Source: Ascaphus truei (taxonomy: Eukaryota > Chordata > Amphibia > Anura > Ascaphidae). From it: 64,000 bases of DNA. The notes below the pieces were generated by a model. The model saw nothing but the letters and a program-made list of their open reading frames with translations, was not told the origin of the DNA and searched no databases. The DNA lies in NCBI GenBank assembly GCA_036426205.1, contig CM071568.1, positions 232,411,727 to 232,475,726 on the forward strand. Direction: 5' to 3'. Below, one piece after another: positions 33,480 through 43,806 of this stretch (its first letter is position 1; every line of letters begins with the position of its first letter). Position numbers and translations under genes: made by a program.

Positions 33480-33840
33480 TGCTTTTATATGGCCTGTGAC
33501 GTCACATTTTAGTGGCAAATGGGTCACACACCATCTTATTGGCTGTGAAAACCATGTGCCTATTTTTTTTATATCCCCAATCTGATTGGTTGTTGTAGAC
33601 CATGTGACAGAGTCAATGTTTGGAAAGGATGTGACGTCATCCAAAGGGAGATTGGGGATCATCCACTCATCCACTCATCCACTCATCCAATCAGATTGGG
33701 GATATACATCTCACAATCTGATTGGCTGAAATAACGTGACTGTGGCCATGTGGTTTTTGTGATTTCATGTTAAAGGGAAAGGAAGCACAGCCCTTCTGAT
33801 TGGCTGGCTTCACTCCCTTTACATAACGTCACATCCCCCA
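33480..33840. promoter_or_regulatory. Second CCAAT / CATGTG / CRE-like cluster
   Basis: Repeated TCTGATTGGCTG-type boxes, ACCATGTGACAGAG and GTGACGTCATCC occur here. CATCCACTCATCCACTCATC forms a short tandem near 33661. This is the counterpart of 13171-13547. No attached gene is visible. Confidence 0.45.
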
Positions 33841-33860
33841 CCCCCAAAAAAATATACAAA

Positions 33861-35100
33861 AAAACTATACCCACCTATACGCCTGACACTTTTACACCTG
33901 CTCCGATCTGATATCTCACCACTGGGGATTTTTAACATTTCACTGTATATAATATTTCACATTGTTCCTTATATGTTAATAAAACGTTATTATTTTTTCA
34001 TTTTAATGTTAATTATCAGTCTAAGGTGGGGTCAATCGCTTTTTGGTTCTTATACCATGCTATATTAGGGCTTTATACCTGAGGTTATCTAGCCCATCTT
34101 CTGCTATTGTTCATACTTAGATTGAGTGCACATTACTAGGGACTTTCAGTGACCCCGTTTTGCACCTTCTACTTACTGTCGGAAATCTGGACTACTCTCA
34201 ACATCCATTACCGATATTAAGGTGAGCAGTTAGGTCTATTATATAGTTTATCTGTCAGGAAGGAATCAGGTGAGGTCAATGAAAAGGATGCAATAGCAAG
34301 TGTGAAGTAACACTGACATCAGAGTTTCAAACAAACAGTCCCGAAAAATCCCAAATCAACACTTGTACCTGCTTCCTCTAAAACAGGGCAACATTCCACA
34401 GCAACCTGTTCCCCTGACTCCGGCTGCACAGGCTGAGGAGCAGACAGTTCCTGAGGCATGCTCACAACTGGGGTTGAAGCAGGCCCCGTACTATGCATAT
34501 TCAGGCACCTGGTACCAACAGGAACAGTCACTGGCACATAAACCCGCACTGCCAACGGAGCCTAAAACAGTTGTTGAATCTGACCTCCTCAGTCTCACAG
34601 AAAGGGCTCAGTGATGATGCCCTCCTGCCCCGGCAGCCTCTTCCACCAATCATTATATTAAAAAAAATAAAGGGAACAAATTAAAAAAAGAGAAAATAAT
34701 AATAGAAAAGAATATTTAAAAAAAAGTATAGATTTGTGTGTTGTGTCTGCGTTGTGTGTGTGTGACTGTGTATCTCTCTCTGTCACTCTCACCTTCTCAG
34801 ACTCGTCTCACCCTATCCTCTCTCAAATGGTTCTGCAGATGTGGGCATGACCGGCACGTGGCATGATTTAGCTCTGTTTTTCTTACAATAGACAATGGAT
34901 TAGAAATAAATACATTCCATAGAACGGATTTACGTTAAACCTGCCAGTGGGGGTTCTTTTTAATGTACATAACCAAGCCACATAGGGGAATTTTAACTAA
35001 TCCACGTGGATTTGAGTTGAAACAATCCGTACCATGCGGAACGGATTTTGAATGGAAAGCCAAGGAAATTCCGGGAAACAGATTTTGACTGGTTTGTCCC
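33861..35100. other. Unassigned stretch
   Basis: Two overlapping frames at 34319-34614 are open on opposite strands over a moderately G/C-rich patch, but I recognise no domain. Short GT/TCTC simple sequence lies at 34735-34780. No supported gene is present. Confidence 0.35.
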
Positions 35101-35109
35101 TCTCTAGTA

Positions 35110-35290
35110 TTAACCCCTAGGCCACCTTAGTTACCATGAAGGCATGCAAGTATTGCTTGACCTGGGGAAGGGAGTAGAACTCCCGAAAGCATGTCCTTAA
35201 ATATCAGTTGTTAGTCCTAATAATAAAGGCACCACTTAATACTGAAGTACTCGTTGATTTTGCACTATAGTAACTGAAATAACATGGCTA
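35110..35290 (+). mobile_element. Hammerhead-bearing PLE-type terminal fragment
   Basis: CCTGGGGAAGGGAGTAGAAC followed by TCCCGAAAGCATGTCC gives a CTGGGGA core (one change from CTGANGA), stem II GGGAG/CTCCC and GAAA. Downstream ATACTGAAG, GCACTATAG and AACATGGCTA match the copies near 46629-46870. The CUGANGA change at an invariant A suggests inactivity. Confidence 0.5.
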
Positions 35291-37400
35291 CTTTTATTTA
35301 ATTGTCAAATATAAAAAGGAGTTCCCTACCTGTGATGCAAATTGTGTTCAGCTGGAACAATGTACACACCTCAGGCTTGGCAGATTTTGTTTGAGGAAAA
35401 TAAAATATTAAAATTAATCCACAGAGAAGAAGAATTTGAAACATCTCATTAAAATCGGTGCACCCTGAAACTCCTCCTTATGCCAATCTCTAAATCACAA
35501 GCTTATGCACACGGCACAAAACTTGGAACAAAGACCTTGATATATTGATGCAAGAGATGCAAGGTTAAAATTACACTAATTTAGTCAATGTTGCTCCAAA
35601 TTTGTCTTTATACATTACACCCTTGTTCTTTCTTGACCTTGATACACTGACACAAAGTGACGCAAGACACAAGAAATTAAAGTTTATCAATGTTGCTCTT
35701 TTTCCCTCTAATGGCTTTTTACAAATTTGACAGTGAATGATATTTAATATGTTTTTACCAGAATACTTCTAAAAAAACTAAAATAGGTACCGCTACCCTA
35801 AAAGTTAATATTAATAATATTTATATCTAGATATCCATGAGACAATGTATTATCAATTTATACAGACATTTCCAAACATCCATATAGTTTAAATAAATAA
35901 AATATATTGGCTTTAAAAATCTTGATTCCTATTTTATGATATTTTTTTGGTTCAAATGTTTACTCTGAATGATGTTAGTTTCAACTCAGTAGTTGTTCTG
36001 TTGATAATTCTACTTCTTAATTTTAATTAATTGTCCTTGCATTTTTCCTTGTATTGGACAATTTGCAGTGCTGCTGCAATTGTGTAGAAGTGACATACTT
36101 TTCTCTAGCAGTCCTCCTGCGATGCAAGGTCAATTGTAAGTCTTTCTTCCATAAGCAGCTCCATTGCTTCATGCATCACAATGTAAAAAAAAAAAAAAAA
36201 ATCACTTTTAATACTATGAATGCAATTCTTATCCCAACCAGTGGCCGTGGAATTAAACAGCGGTCTCTAGAGTATAGAATGTTCACAATAGCTTCCTACG
36301 GTTCACCGAAAACCATTAATTTCACCTTTCAATGGGAATAAAGAGCTTGCAAATTTGATGCAACCCAACAGTGCTTCAGCATTTTGATGTCCCTATGATT
36401 TAGACTGCACACATTTTATACATCTGGTTTTCATTTTATGCATATGATTACTATTTACCAGAACAGGAAAAAAAATATTTATTGTTACATTTCAATCAAT
36501 TTGAATTACAGCATGTTATTATTATTATTATTATTCTTTTTAATTTTGCCTATTTTGGTTGCTATTCAATCTAAGCTTCTATTTTGTCTAAATATATAAA
36601 CTTTTTAAACTGCACCAAAGCTTGAGTCATCATCATCACTAACTAAATAGCTTCTGTTGTTTGATCTGCAGACTATAGTAAGTGGGAATAAAATCATAAT
36701 TTAAATAAAATATGTTTACAAAAGCACACAGCAGTATTTAATTTAAAATCACATGTAATACTTTTTCATTTTTTTCTACATATTTATATCACAGATCCTT
36801 TATGATTTCCCTCTCCCACCCACAGTTTAACTAGCACGTTATACCTAAATACTGTAATACTTTTATATGTTTACAATGCAAGTCATATTTGTTGCCTTCT
36901 TCGGCAGGTTTGTCATACATGGAGTTGGTCATAAACTATGGTTGCTACTGGTTTAATAAAAAGTCACTTGGGGTACTTCATTGCCCATTTTGATTTTTTG
37001 AACCAGGATCTATTATACCTACTGTAATGTGTAAGGTTAGTTAATATCATTTTTTTACAAAGAAACCTGGTGTTTGAAGCATATTTTCTTGGTGACTATG
37101 GCACTAATAATAATAACAACTCCTAGTTAGCACAATGATGTGCACCACCGAATATAATACATTGGTAAACCTTATTACATAAGTCTGAAAGTGGAAGTTA
37201 AAATAAGATATCTACTGTACAAATACAAGTACTGTACATATAAGAACAATAACTACATGGCATGATAGCACTTTAAATTAGTAGCTCTTTGGGTCTCTGG
37301 TGCCAATAACCCAGTTCTAAAAATCCACAGATCATCTTCTAAGAAAGTTACTTTAGATTTTGCAGGAATTCTCGAGGTATTAAATGTATTTTTGCAGTAG
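35291..37400. other. Unassigned AT-rich DNA
   Basis: There is poly-A near 36186-36200 and an ATT microsatellite near 36516. Short frames here have no recognisable similarity. No gene is seen. Confidence 0.4.
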
Positions 37401-37419
37401 GGGAAATCTCATGGATAAA

Positions 37420-37840
37420 TCTCGATTCAGTCAGTCACCCACCCACCCAGGCAGTCAGTCACCCAACCCAGGCAGTCAGTCACCCACCCACCCAGGCAGT
37501 CAGTCACGATCCCACCCAACCCAACCACCCACCCACCCAGTCAGTCAGTCAGTCAGTCAAGGCAGTCAGTCACCCACCCACCCAGGCAGTCAGTCACCCA
37601 CCCAAAGGGCAGTCAGTCACCCACCCAGGCAGTCAGTCACCCACCCAGGCAGTCACTCACCCACCCACCCAGTCAGTCACCCACCCAGACAGTCAGTCAG
37701 TTACCCACCTACCCAGGACATCAGTCACCCACTCAGTCAGTCAGTCAACCCTGGCTGTCAGTCACCCACCCACCCAGGCAGTCACCCATCCACCGAGGCA
37801 GTCAGTCAGTCAGTCAGTCACCCACCCAGGTAGGCAGTCA
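37420..37840. repeat. CAGTCAGTCACCCACCC minisatellite
   Basis: The array is built from CAGTCAGT and CACCCACCCACCCAGG words in varying order over about 420 bp. Much of it has a period that is a multiple of three, which keeps a 149-codon frame open with a recurrent Ser-Gln-Ser-Pro-Thr-His-Pro-Gly unit. I see no start context or domain to support a protein. Confidence 0.9.
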
Positions 37841-38989
37841 TCTGTTTTTTTGTTTAAAATATAAAAATAAACAGATTGTATTGTAATGTTTTTTTCCGTA
37901 TTACAATAAGAAGAAAACAGTTAAGTAAAAGTTGTGCGCTAAAAAATATTTTTTTGCGGTAGGTGCGCTATGGCTTTGGGAGGGGTGGGGGGGCTGCTCC
38001 TTTCATTTGTCCTGGGCCCCATGATTTCTGTATCAGACAGACCCATGACCCATGTCTGTGCTTCTGCCTTCCTCTGCCAGTGCACGTTTCAAACATGCAG
38101 GTCTGTATGACTGTGACATGACCTCCCGTGGTGTGTGAAGGGAGGTCTCATGAATTAATGGGGTGCTCCTATGCGGCAATCAAAGGTACAGGACACGGGG
38201 GAGAAAAGGCAGTGGTTGGGGGCCACAGGTCAAGTTCCCACTTGTAACCCAACAATACTCTAAAGGCTGTTTACCATAGTCTCTGTGCTTTAAACATGCA
38301 TTGTCAGCCTACATTTCGCTAAAAACTTTAGATTGAGACAACTACAGTGCCTTATATTTTGACATTGTTATGAACTTATGACAGGCAAAACTAATTTTAT
38401 ATCCTTCAAACATCTATAAGTGTCACATCTATGTCACATGCAGGAGCACAACCTTGTCGCAAAAACAACCTAACATTTCGGTTAAAGTAATTAATCATAT
38501 GACAAATGTTGTTTCAAGTCTCTCAATGAATGGTACTGGAGCTTGTTGCTGTGCAATACATTAGCCCAAATACATCAAATTGCGGTAACCTAAAAATGCA
38601 GTATTATGGCCCAAAAAATTAGTTGTTTTTATAGTTAAATACATAAACGTTGCACCTCCCAAACTAATGCACTTTTTATCGGATCCGTTCAAAATATCGA
38701 ATCCGATAAAAAAAGAGGCCTAATATTACATTGCTGGTATTAATGGCCATTCAGCATGTTATGATGTTTATTGCAGTGGGATTAATACCAAAAATACTGT
38801 AAAATAGCCATGTCGTTCCTATGTACAGTATATGATGGCCAATACAGTATATTGTCCATTATTTACATAGGCAAAATAAGCTAAGCCAACCTGAAATAGA
38901 TCAAGTACATTACAGAACATATTATCCCCTTAGTAGCCCACAAATCAACTAGTCATGGGTTTCTATAACTAGCTGAACACAAAGTGATT
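37841..38989. other. Unassigned stretch with a possible MITE end
   Basis: GCCCAAATACATCAAATTGC near 38564 resembles the subterminal style of the palindromic family. The rest shows no gene. Confidence 0.3.
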
Positions 38990-40800
38990 AGTATAAATAT
39001 AAAACTACACTACCTACCCCCCTTGGCCACTTTAGTGGCTAGTAAAGCATTGCCATGCAATGCTTTACTAACCGCTAAGGTAACCAGGTGTTTAACCCCT
39101 CCCACTAACCTCCCACAGGAAACTACCTTCATCACCCACCCCTCCTACCCCCTCCCAACAAATTTGCTCCTCTTCTAGACTAATGGTCAATAGTTCTATT
39201 AGCTAAATTCTTTCTTTTCTACTTTGTCTCTTCTTGAGGCAAAATGTTGCCCCTTGGTGTTCTTCCTGTCTTCTGAGATGTCCCATGCCTTATTAAAGGG
39301 CTGGGGATGACACAGAAGGCCAGTCACATGGTATACAACCAACCCTATTGGTTGATGTACCATGTGATCCTTTCACCTTTGCCTGAAAATAACAGGTATC
39401 AGGCCCTCAGTAAAATAACTAATGACCTCCATGCCGCCAAAGACATAAGTCATGACATTCTGCTCATATTGCTCGACCTCTCTGCAGCCTTTAATACTGT
39501 GGACAACCCACTTCTTCACATTCTCCATTCTCTTGGTATCCATAACAAACCTTTATTCTTGATTTATTCTTACCTCTCCCATCGTACTTTCAGTGTCTCG
39601 CTCACTAACACTTTGTCATCCTCTGTTGATCTATCTGAGGGTGTATCCAAGGGGTCTGTTCTGGGACCTCTTCTCTTTTTTCTTTACACACTCCTTCTAG
39701 GTGACCTTATCACATCTCTTGGGTTCAAATATCATCTCTATGCTGATGACACACAAGTTTACTTTTCAACCTTTTACCTTACACCTGCTCTACAGACCAA
39801 AGCTTCTGAATGTCTCTCCACTATATCATCCTGCATGGCCCTCGACTGGCTCAATCTTAACATGTCAAAGACAGAGCTCTTCATTCTTCCTCCCAAGCCT
39901 GGCCCGACTGTCCCTTCTACATTACTGTTGGCAACACTATCATAGATCCAGTACAACAAGCAGGCTGCCTAGGTGTCACATTTGACTCCTCCCTCACATT
40001 CTTCTCTCATATTCACAATGTAGCTAAAATCTGTTTTTTTTCCTCTGTAACATTGTAAATATACACAATTTCCTCTGTTGCTCTACTGCAAAAACTCTAA
40101 CATATCCCCTCATTCTCTCCCATCTCAACTATTGTAACCTTCTACAGTCCACATTGGGCTAATAGAACTATTGCCCATTACTGTGGGGGAGGGTTACTTT
40201 TGTTGGAGGTAGGGGAGTGGGTGATGGTTGTTTCCCCAGGGTGTCTGGTTTATCCCTTGATTACCTTAGTGGTTAGTAAGGTATTACTTAGCAATACTTT
40301 ACTAGCCACTAAGGTAGTCCAGGGGTGGTAAGTAATGTATTTTAATAATGTTTGTTATTGTTAATGTTTTTATGCAGGTTACCATTGATTGCCAATGTTG
40401 CTATCTAGGCCCACATTTAGAGTAGCCATAGTGACAGTCAATGGGTTTATGGTTAAACTTTTTTTTTTTTTTTTTTAATATTTGTAATTTAGTGGTGTAT
40501 TTCTGTATACGTGTATTTTATTTTCCAATGTCCCAAAGCACTATTAGACACATTTGGCTATTAGGGCTATTGGCCATTTGTCTAGGGGTGGAGGTATGTT
40601 TGTTGGGAGGTGGTGGGGATAGCAACGTGTGTGAGAAGAGGATAGTTGCCCAGGGAGGATGGTTAGGCCTCCCATGGAGGATGGGGGTGGCAGGAGGGGT
40701 TAACTCCTTTACCGTAGCGGTTAGTAAAGTATTGAATGGCAATGCTTTACCAGCTACTAAGGGGGCTGTAGTGTATGTAGTGTATTTTGTTTTAAGGTAT
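38990..40800. mobile_element. Palindromic transposon family member with an L2 insertion
   Basis: The segment 39005-39210 is the inverted partner of about 40150-40330, with GGCTAGTAAAGCATTGCC/ACTTTACTAGCCACTAAGG and AATAGTTCTATTAGC in both. Each arm holds a rather diverged hairpin with TTTACTAACCGCTAAGG. A CACATGGTATACAACCAACC...ATGTACCATGTG hairpin with CCAAT boxes sits at 39326-39367. A second set of similar units follows at 40500-40770. An L2 fragment occupies 39390-40145 in the centre. Confidence 0.65.
39390..40145 (+). pseudogene. L2-type LINE reverse-transcriptase fragment
   Basis: The frame contains LDLSAAFNTVD (RT block A with its catalytic-region Asp), GVSKGSVLGPLLFFLYTLLL (block B) and HLYADDTQVYFS (the YADD active site), ending with LDWLNLNMSKTELFIL. 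This is the standard order of L2/CR1-group reverse transcriptase. About 180 residues are open before a frame break near 39940. Coding-like sequence continues in other frames to about 40140. Both LINE ends are missing, and the fragment interrupts a palindromic transposon. Confidence 0.9.
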
Positions 40801-41599
40801 TAAACCCTTGGATGTCTGTGGTATTCCTTGGAAACCACAGGCATTAAACATATTAATGTTATTTCTATCATAGGCTTCTTTAATAATAGTTATTACAGAA
40901 CTAAATGTGTGTAGAGGGCCTTGCTCTTAACTCCTGTTAAAGTATGCGTGCTGCCAGGGAGGTAGATGCTAGACAATTTAATAGTCTGTATCCATAGCCA
41001 GATACAGTGAGATCCCTATTATGGCGCACTGCAGACCTTTATGTTATACGCAGTCAGAGGTAGCAAAAAGGTATATCTAAAATCAATTTTATTCGCACTC
41101 ATATGCAATATTTAAAAATAGACATATGTAAGTCTATGTATTCTACTGTAGTCACTCAGTTGATCCTTGTGGTTAAACAATAATAGATATGTCGAGCGTT
41201 TCGTCTTAGTTAGGTGTTATTTGCCAGAGATGTAGTATTTGAGGTTCTTTGACCTATATGTGTGCCTTATTCTGGATTTTGGTATTGGTGATTGTTCATG
41301 TTACTCTCATAATTACCTCTGGTGGGAATAATACAGCTCTAGGGATGTAAGTCTTCCAGACTTATAGTTATAATATTGTAACTTTGGTAGATGTTGGTTA
41401 GGAAGGGGTGTTTTAAATCTATAGTTCCTTGCAAGAGAGATCACAATGGCCGTGGTGGCTAGTGTACATGTAGTTATATGTACTCCAATAGTAGCTAGTG
41501 ACATTGGCCGGGTATTGCGTTTTAGTTTTACAAATACCTCATGTGTGTACTTTGCCCGTATTACTCGGGTCCAGTGCAAGGTACACCCTTCTGTCGTAT
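40801..41599. other. Unassigned; possible minus-strand PLE remnant
   Basis: Near 41192-41215 the minus strand reads CTAAGACGAAACGCTCGAC, like the end of a PLE hammerhead, but no CUGANGA or stem II can be paired. CAATTTTATTCGCACTCATA near 41086 is PLE-like too. Evidence is weak. Confidence 0.25.
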
Positions 41600-41991
41600 G
41601 AATGTTATTGTGTGGCTGCAATTCCCTATCGCGTGAAATGATTCCTTTCTAATGGTCTCACTGCGCATGCGTCATTATTATTGTGTGAGAGTCCTATCCT
41701 GGTGATGAGTGCGGTACGCAGAGGAGAGGCAAGGTAAGTAAAACCTAGTATGTAGATCCCTGATCAAGCAGCAGGGTTATTAGGAAGTGAATGGTGTTTT
41801 ACCAATTTTTTGCAGAAGAAATCATCTCATTGACTGTGTAAAACTATATTCTCTGGTTTCCTATGGTGCTGTGTTTCACTCATCACAAGGATAGGATTCT
41901 CACACAATAATAATGACGCATGCGCAGTGAGACCATGAGAAAGGAATCATTTCACGCGATAGGAAATTGCAGCCACACAATAACATTCATG
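41600..41991. mobile_element. Foldback element with arms of about 115 bp
   Basis: The left arm (about 41600-41712) contains ATTGTGTGGCTGCAATTCCC and TCACTGCGCATGCGTCATTA. The right arm (about 41876-41991) contains their complements, TAATGACGCATGCGCAGTGA and TTGCAGCCACACAATAAC. The spacer is about 160 bp. The arms are nearly identical. No coding sequence is present. Confidence 0.8.
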
Positions 41992-42061
41992 TTGTAATCT
42001 TTTTACAAACAATGGGTTAACATGCATAACCACAAAGCACACCCGCAGTCATTCTTTGTCA

Positions 42062-42376
42062 CAGTAATGTTTAACAAGTTCAGCCTCAAAAGCAGAAATG
42101 TGGCAACAAATAACATTGGCTGTGTCTGCGTGTGGGAATAATGTCAGGGACCGCACAAATTGTCGGAAGAGATTTGATGATATCAAGGCCAATTTAAAGA
42201 AAAAAATCCAAGCACAACGGATGCATGCTTCTGCCACTGGAGGTGGGCCGCCAACACAAGCTCTAATCTTAACTCCATTGGAGGAGCAGCTGTGTGAAAA
42301 ATTTCTTCCTGTCATCATGGAGGGTTTGCCAGGGGACAGAGATCAGAATTTATTCAGCTCAATTTCCACCAGGTGA
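42062..42376 (+). pseudogene. Myb/SANT-like protein fragment of PIF/Harbinger type
   Basis: The 92-residue frame from the Met-Trp-Gln-Gln-Ile start contains a helix-rich part RTNCRKRFDDIKANLKKKIQ, then the SATGGGPPTQALILTPLEEQ linker and a FLPVIMEGLPGDRD end. This combination (end of a trihelix/Myb-SANT DNA-binding domain, a TGGGPP linker, LTPxEE and GxPGxxD) is typical of the accessory DNA-binding protein of Harbinger transposons and its host-derived relatives such as NAIF1. The N-terminal helix is cut by a stop shortly upstream. Its role in the family is to recruit transposase to the ends. It is probably part of a dead element and directly follows the foldback at 41600-41991. Confidence 0.75.
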
Positions 42377-42484
42377 CAAATGTTACTGTACTACGCGTGT
42401 CCTGTGTTACAGTTTTTATCTATATTTCCACTGCAACTTATAATTTCTTCCAAATATAAGCATACCTACATATATATCTGTATA

Positions 42485-42486
<2 letters not shown>

Positions 42487-42533
<47 letters not shown>
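42487..42533. repeat. CT dinucleotide microsatellite
   Basis: An uninterrupted run of about 23 CT units follows a short TATA segment. Confidence 0.95.
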
Positions 42534-42536
<3 letters not shown>

Positions 42537-42711
42537 GTTTTTATTTAGTGAAGTGTGTTTTTTTGGAGTTGACTTATGTTTTATTATTGTGTGTCTTGTG
42601 TATTAATGTATTGTAATTAGGGTGCCCATTGAGTGCTATAGTGTCTTATCATGCCAATATTATTATATGGGTATGATGTACCACTATACTACTCAATGGG
42701 TACAGTGTGGG

Positions 42712-43082
42712 TACAGAGGCGGCACATTTTATTTGAGTGCGGCTAGCTCCGCAAGCCTGGGGATGCCCCGGCATGCTAGCCGCACTCTCTTGGCGTGCCG
42801 CGCGTCATCGGCGTGCCGCGCGTCATCGACGCGCGGTCACGCGTCATCTGGTGCCTGCGCCCCCTGCACGCGCATCCAGGGCTCCCCGAGGGAGCCCTGG
42901 TGTCCCGCGATGTGGGGGACGGCGGCAGGGGGTTCCGGGGGTCCCGGCGGACCCGGCAGCGGGAGAGAGAAAGCCCAGATCGGAGGGCGCTCCTCCGTGT
43001 CTTTGGCGCGCGCCCGGCACCCTCTGGCACGCGCCAGGTTACTGCTGGCAAATGCTCGAATAAACTCGGCCGCAGCAGTATA
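42712..43082. mobile_element. CpG-rich MITE with TTTATTYGAG ends
   Basis: The left end reads GAGGCGGCACATTTTATTTG followed by AGTGCGGCTAGC. The right end, reversed, reads CTGCGGCCGAGTTTATTCGA followed by GCATTTGCCAGC. The interior is very rich in CG, with GCGCGTCATCG repeated (GGCGTGCCGCGCGTCATC twice in tandem). CpG richness in an otherwise CpG-poor window suggests a rather young insertion. Frames on both strands are open only because of base composition. Confidence 0.65.
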
Positions 43083-43114
43083 GTCAGTCCGGGGTGGGTG
43101 CTTAGGCTTCACGG

Positions 43115-43806
43115 ATGGGTGAAGGGAGTATTAGCGCTAAGGATGGGTGTCTAGATTTTGCGGGTGGGTAGCGGTTGGGTTAGCCCCTTTATTAAGGTAA
43201 TGAAGGGGTTAAGTCCCCTGCAACCCCCCTGCAAGGCCTAAACAGCCACTAAGGGCCAAATTCCCCCTTCACCCATCCTCGCTAGCCACAGTAAGCCTGG
43301 CATGGGTGTTTAACCCCTTCATTGCCTTAGCGGTTAGCCGCTAAGGTAATGAAGTTGCTGTAAATGCATTTTTCCTGCATCGGATGCATGCCGTGGGGCT
43401 CCGGAGCTGCTATTAATGGCTATCAGCTCCGGATACCCCCGGCATCAATCAAAGGCAGGAAAAGGGCCTGATTTTTTTCTAAGTCCCGGCACATCGCAGC
43501 TCAATCTCCCCACCAATCTACCCAAATTTTGTGGTGTCCTGGATTTGGGGAGAAGAACGCCTTTTAGGGCTGCGATAGGCTGCGACAGCCGACTTGCGGG
43601 TATCTGAATCGCGCGAGTTTATGATCCTTCCGAAAATGGTCGATAAGCGGCTGATCGCCGCTCAATTGGCGATTTTCTTTGGATCATAAAATTTTGCGTC
43701 CATACAGGCCGTTATCGAGCACTTATCGAGGCTTTCTGAATATGAGTAGCCATTTTGGTCGATAAGTGCTCGATAAGGGCCTTATCGAGGCTTTCTGAAT
43801 GAGGCC
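43115..43806. mobile_element. Palindromic transposon family member, right end
   Basis: It has a hairpin TAACCCCTTCATTGCCTTAG...CTAAGGTAATGAAG (43312-43357), then GGATGCATGCC and GGCATCAATC, then a subterminal array of CTCGATAA/TTATCGAG words. The end, reversed, is GGGCCTCATTCAGAAAGCCT. Order and spacing match 16500-17161, but the subterminal word is TTATCGAG rather than TTATCGGG. Confidence 0.7.

Larger units (their letters stand above)
31571..33860. mobile_element. Palindromic transposon family member, probably one half
   Basis: The left end is GGGGGCTATGCACAAAGCAG. A subterminal ACAAAGCAGTGATA motif repeats three times. The interior has the 31-bp minisatellite, CTGCCACGATGAAGG shared with 11718, a hairpin CCCCTTAATCACCTTAGCGG...AATTAAGGGG (32578-32625), and the CCAAT/CATGTG/CRE-like block at 33480-33840. 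The order follows the left half of 10578-17161. The right half appears to be missing after about 33860. Confidence 0.65.

Noticed and set aside
34319..34684. Overlapping frames of about 80 codons
   Set aside because: No recognisable domain; opposite-strand frames cover the same bases.
36054..36341. Cys-rich 95-codon frame as a small gene
   Set aside because: It includes a poly-A stretch read as lysines; no signal peptide or family pattern I recognise.
37420..37840. CRISPR-like array
   Set aside because: Units are contiguous degenerate words without regular unique spacers, in a vertebrate-type sequence.
41190..41230. Minus-strand GACGAAACGCTCGAC as a hammerhead
   Set aside because: No CUGANGA or pairable stem II upstream; at best a PLE remnant.
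42622..43154. Several overlapping Ala/Arg-rich frames
   Set aside because: They coincide with a CpG-rich MITE, and frames on both strands are open because of base composition.
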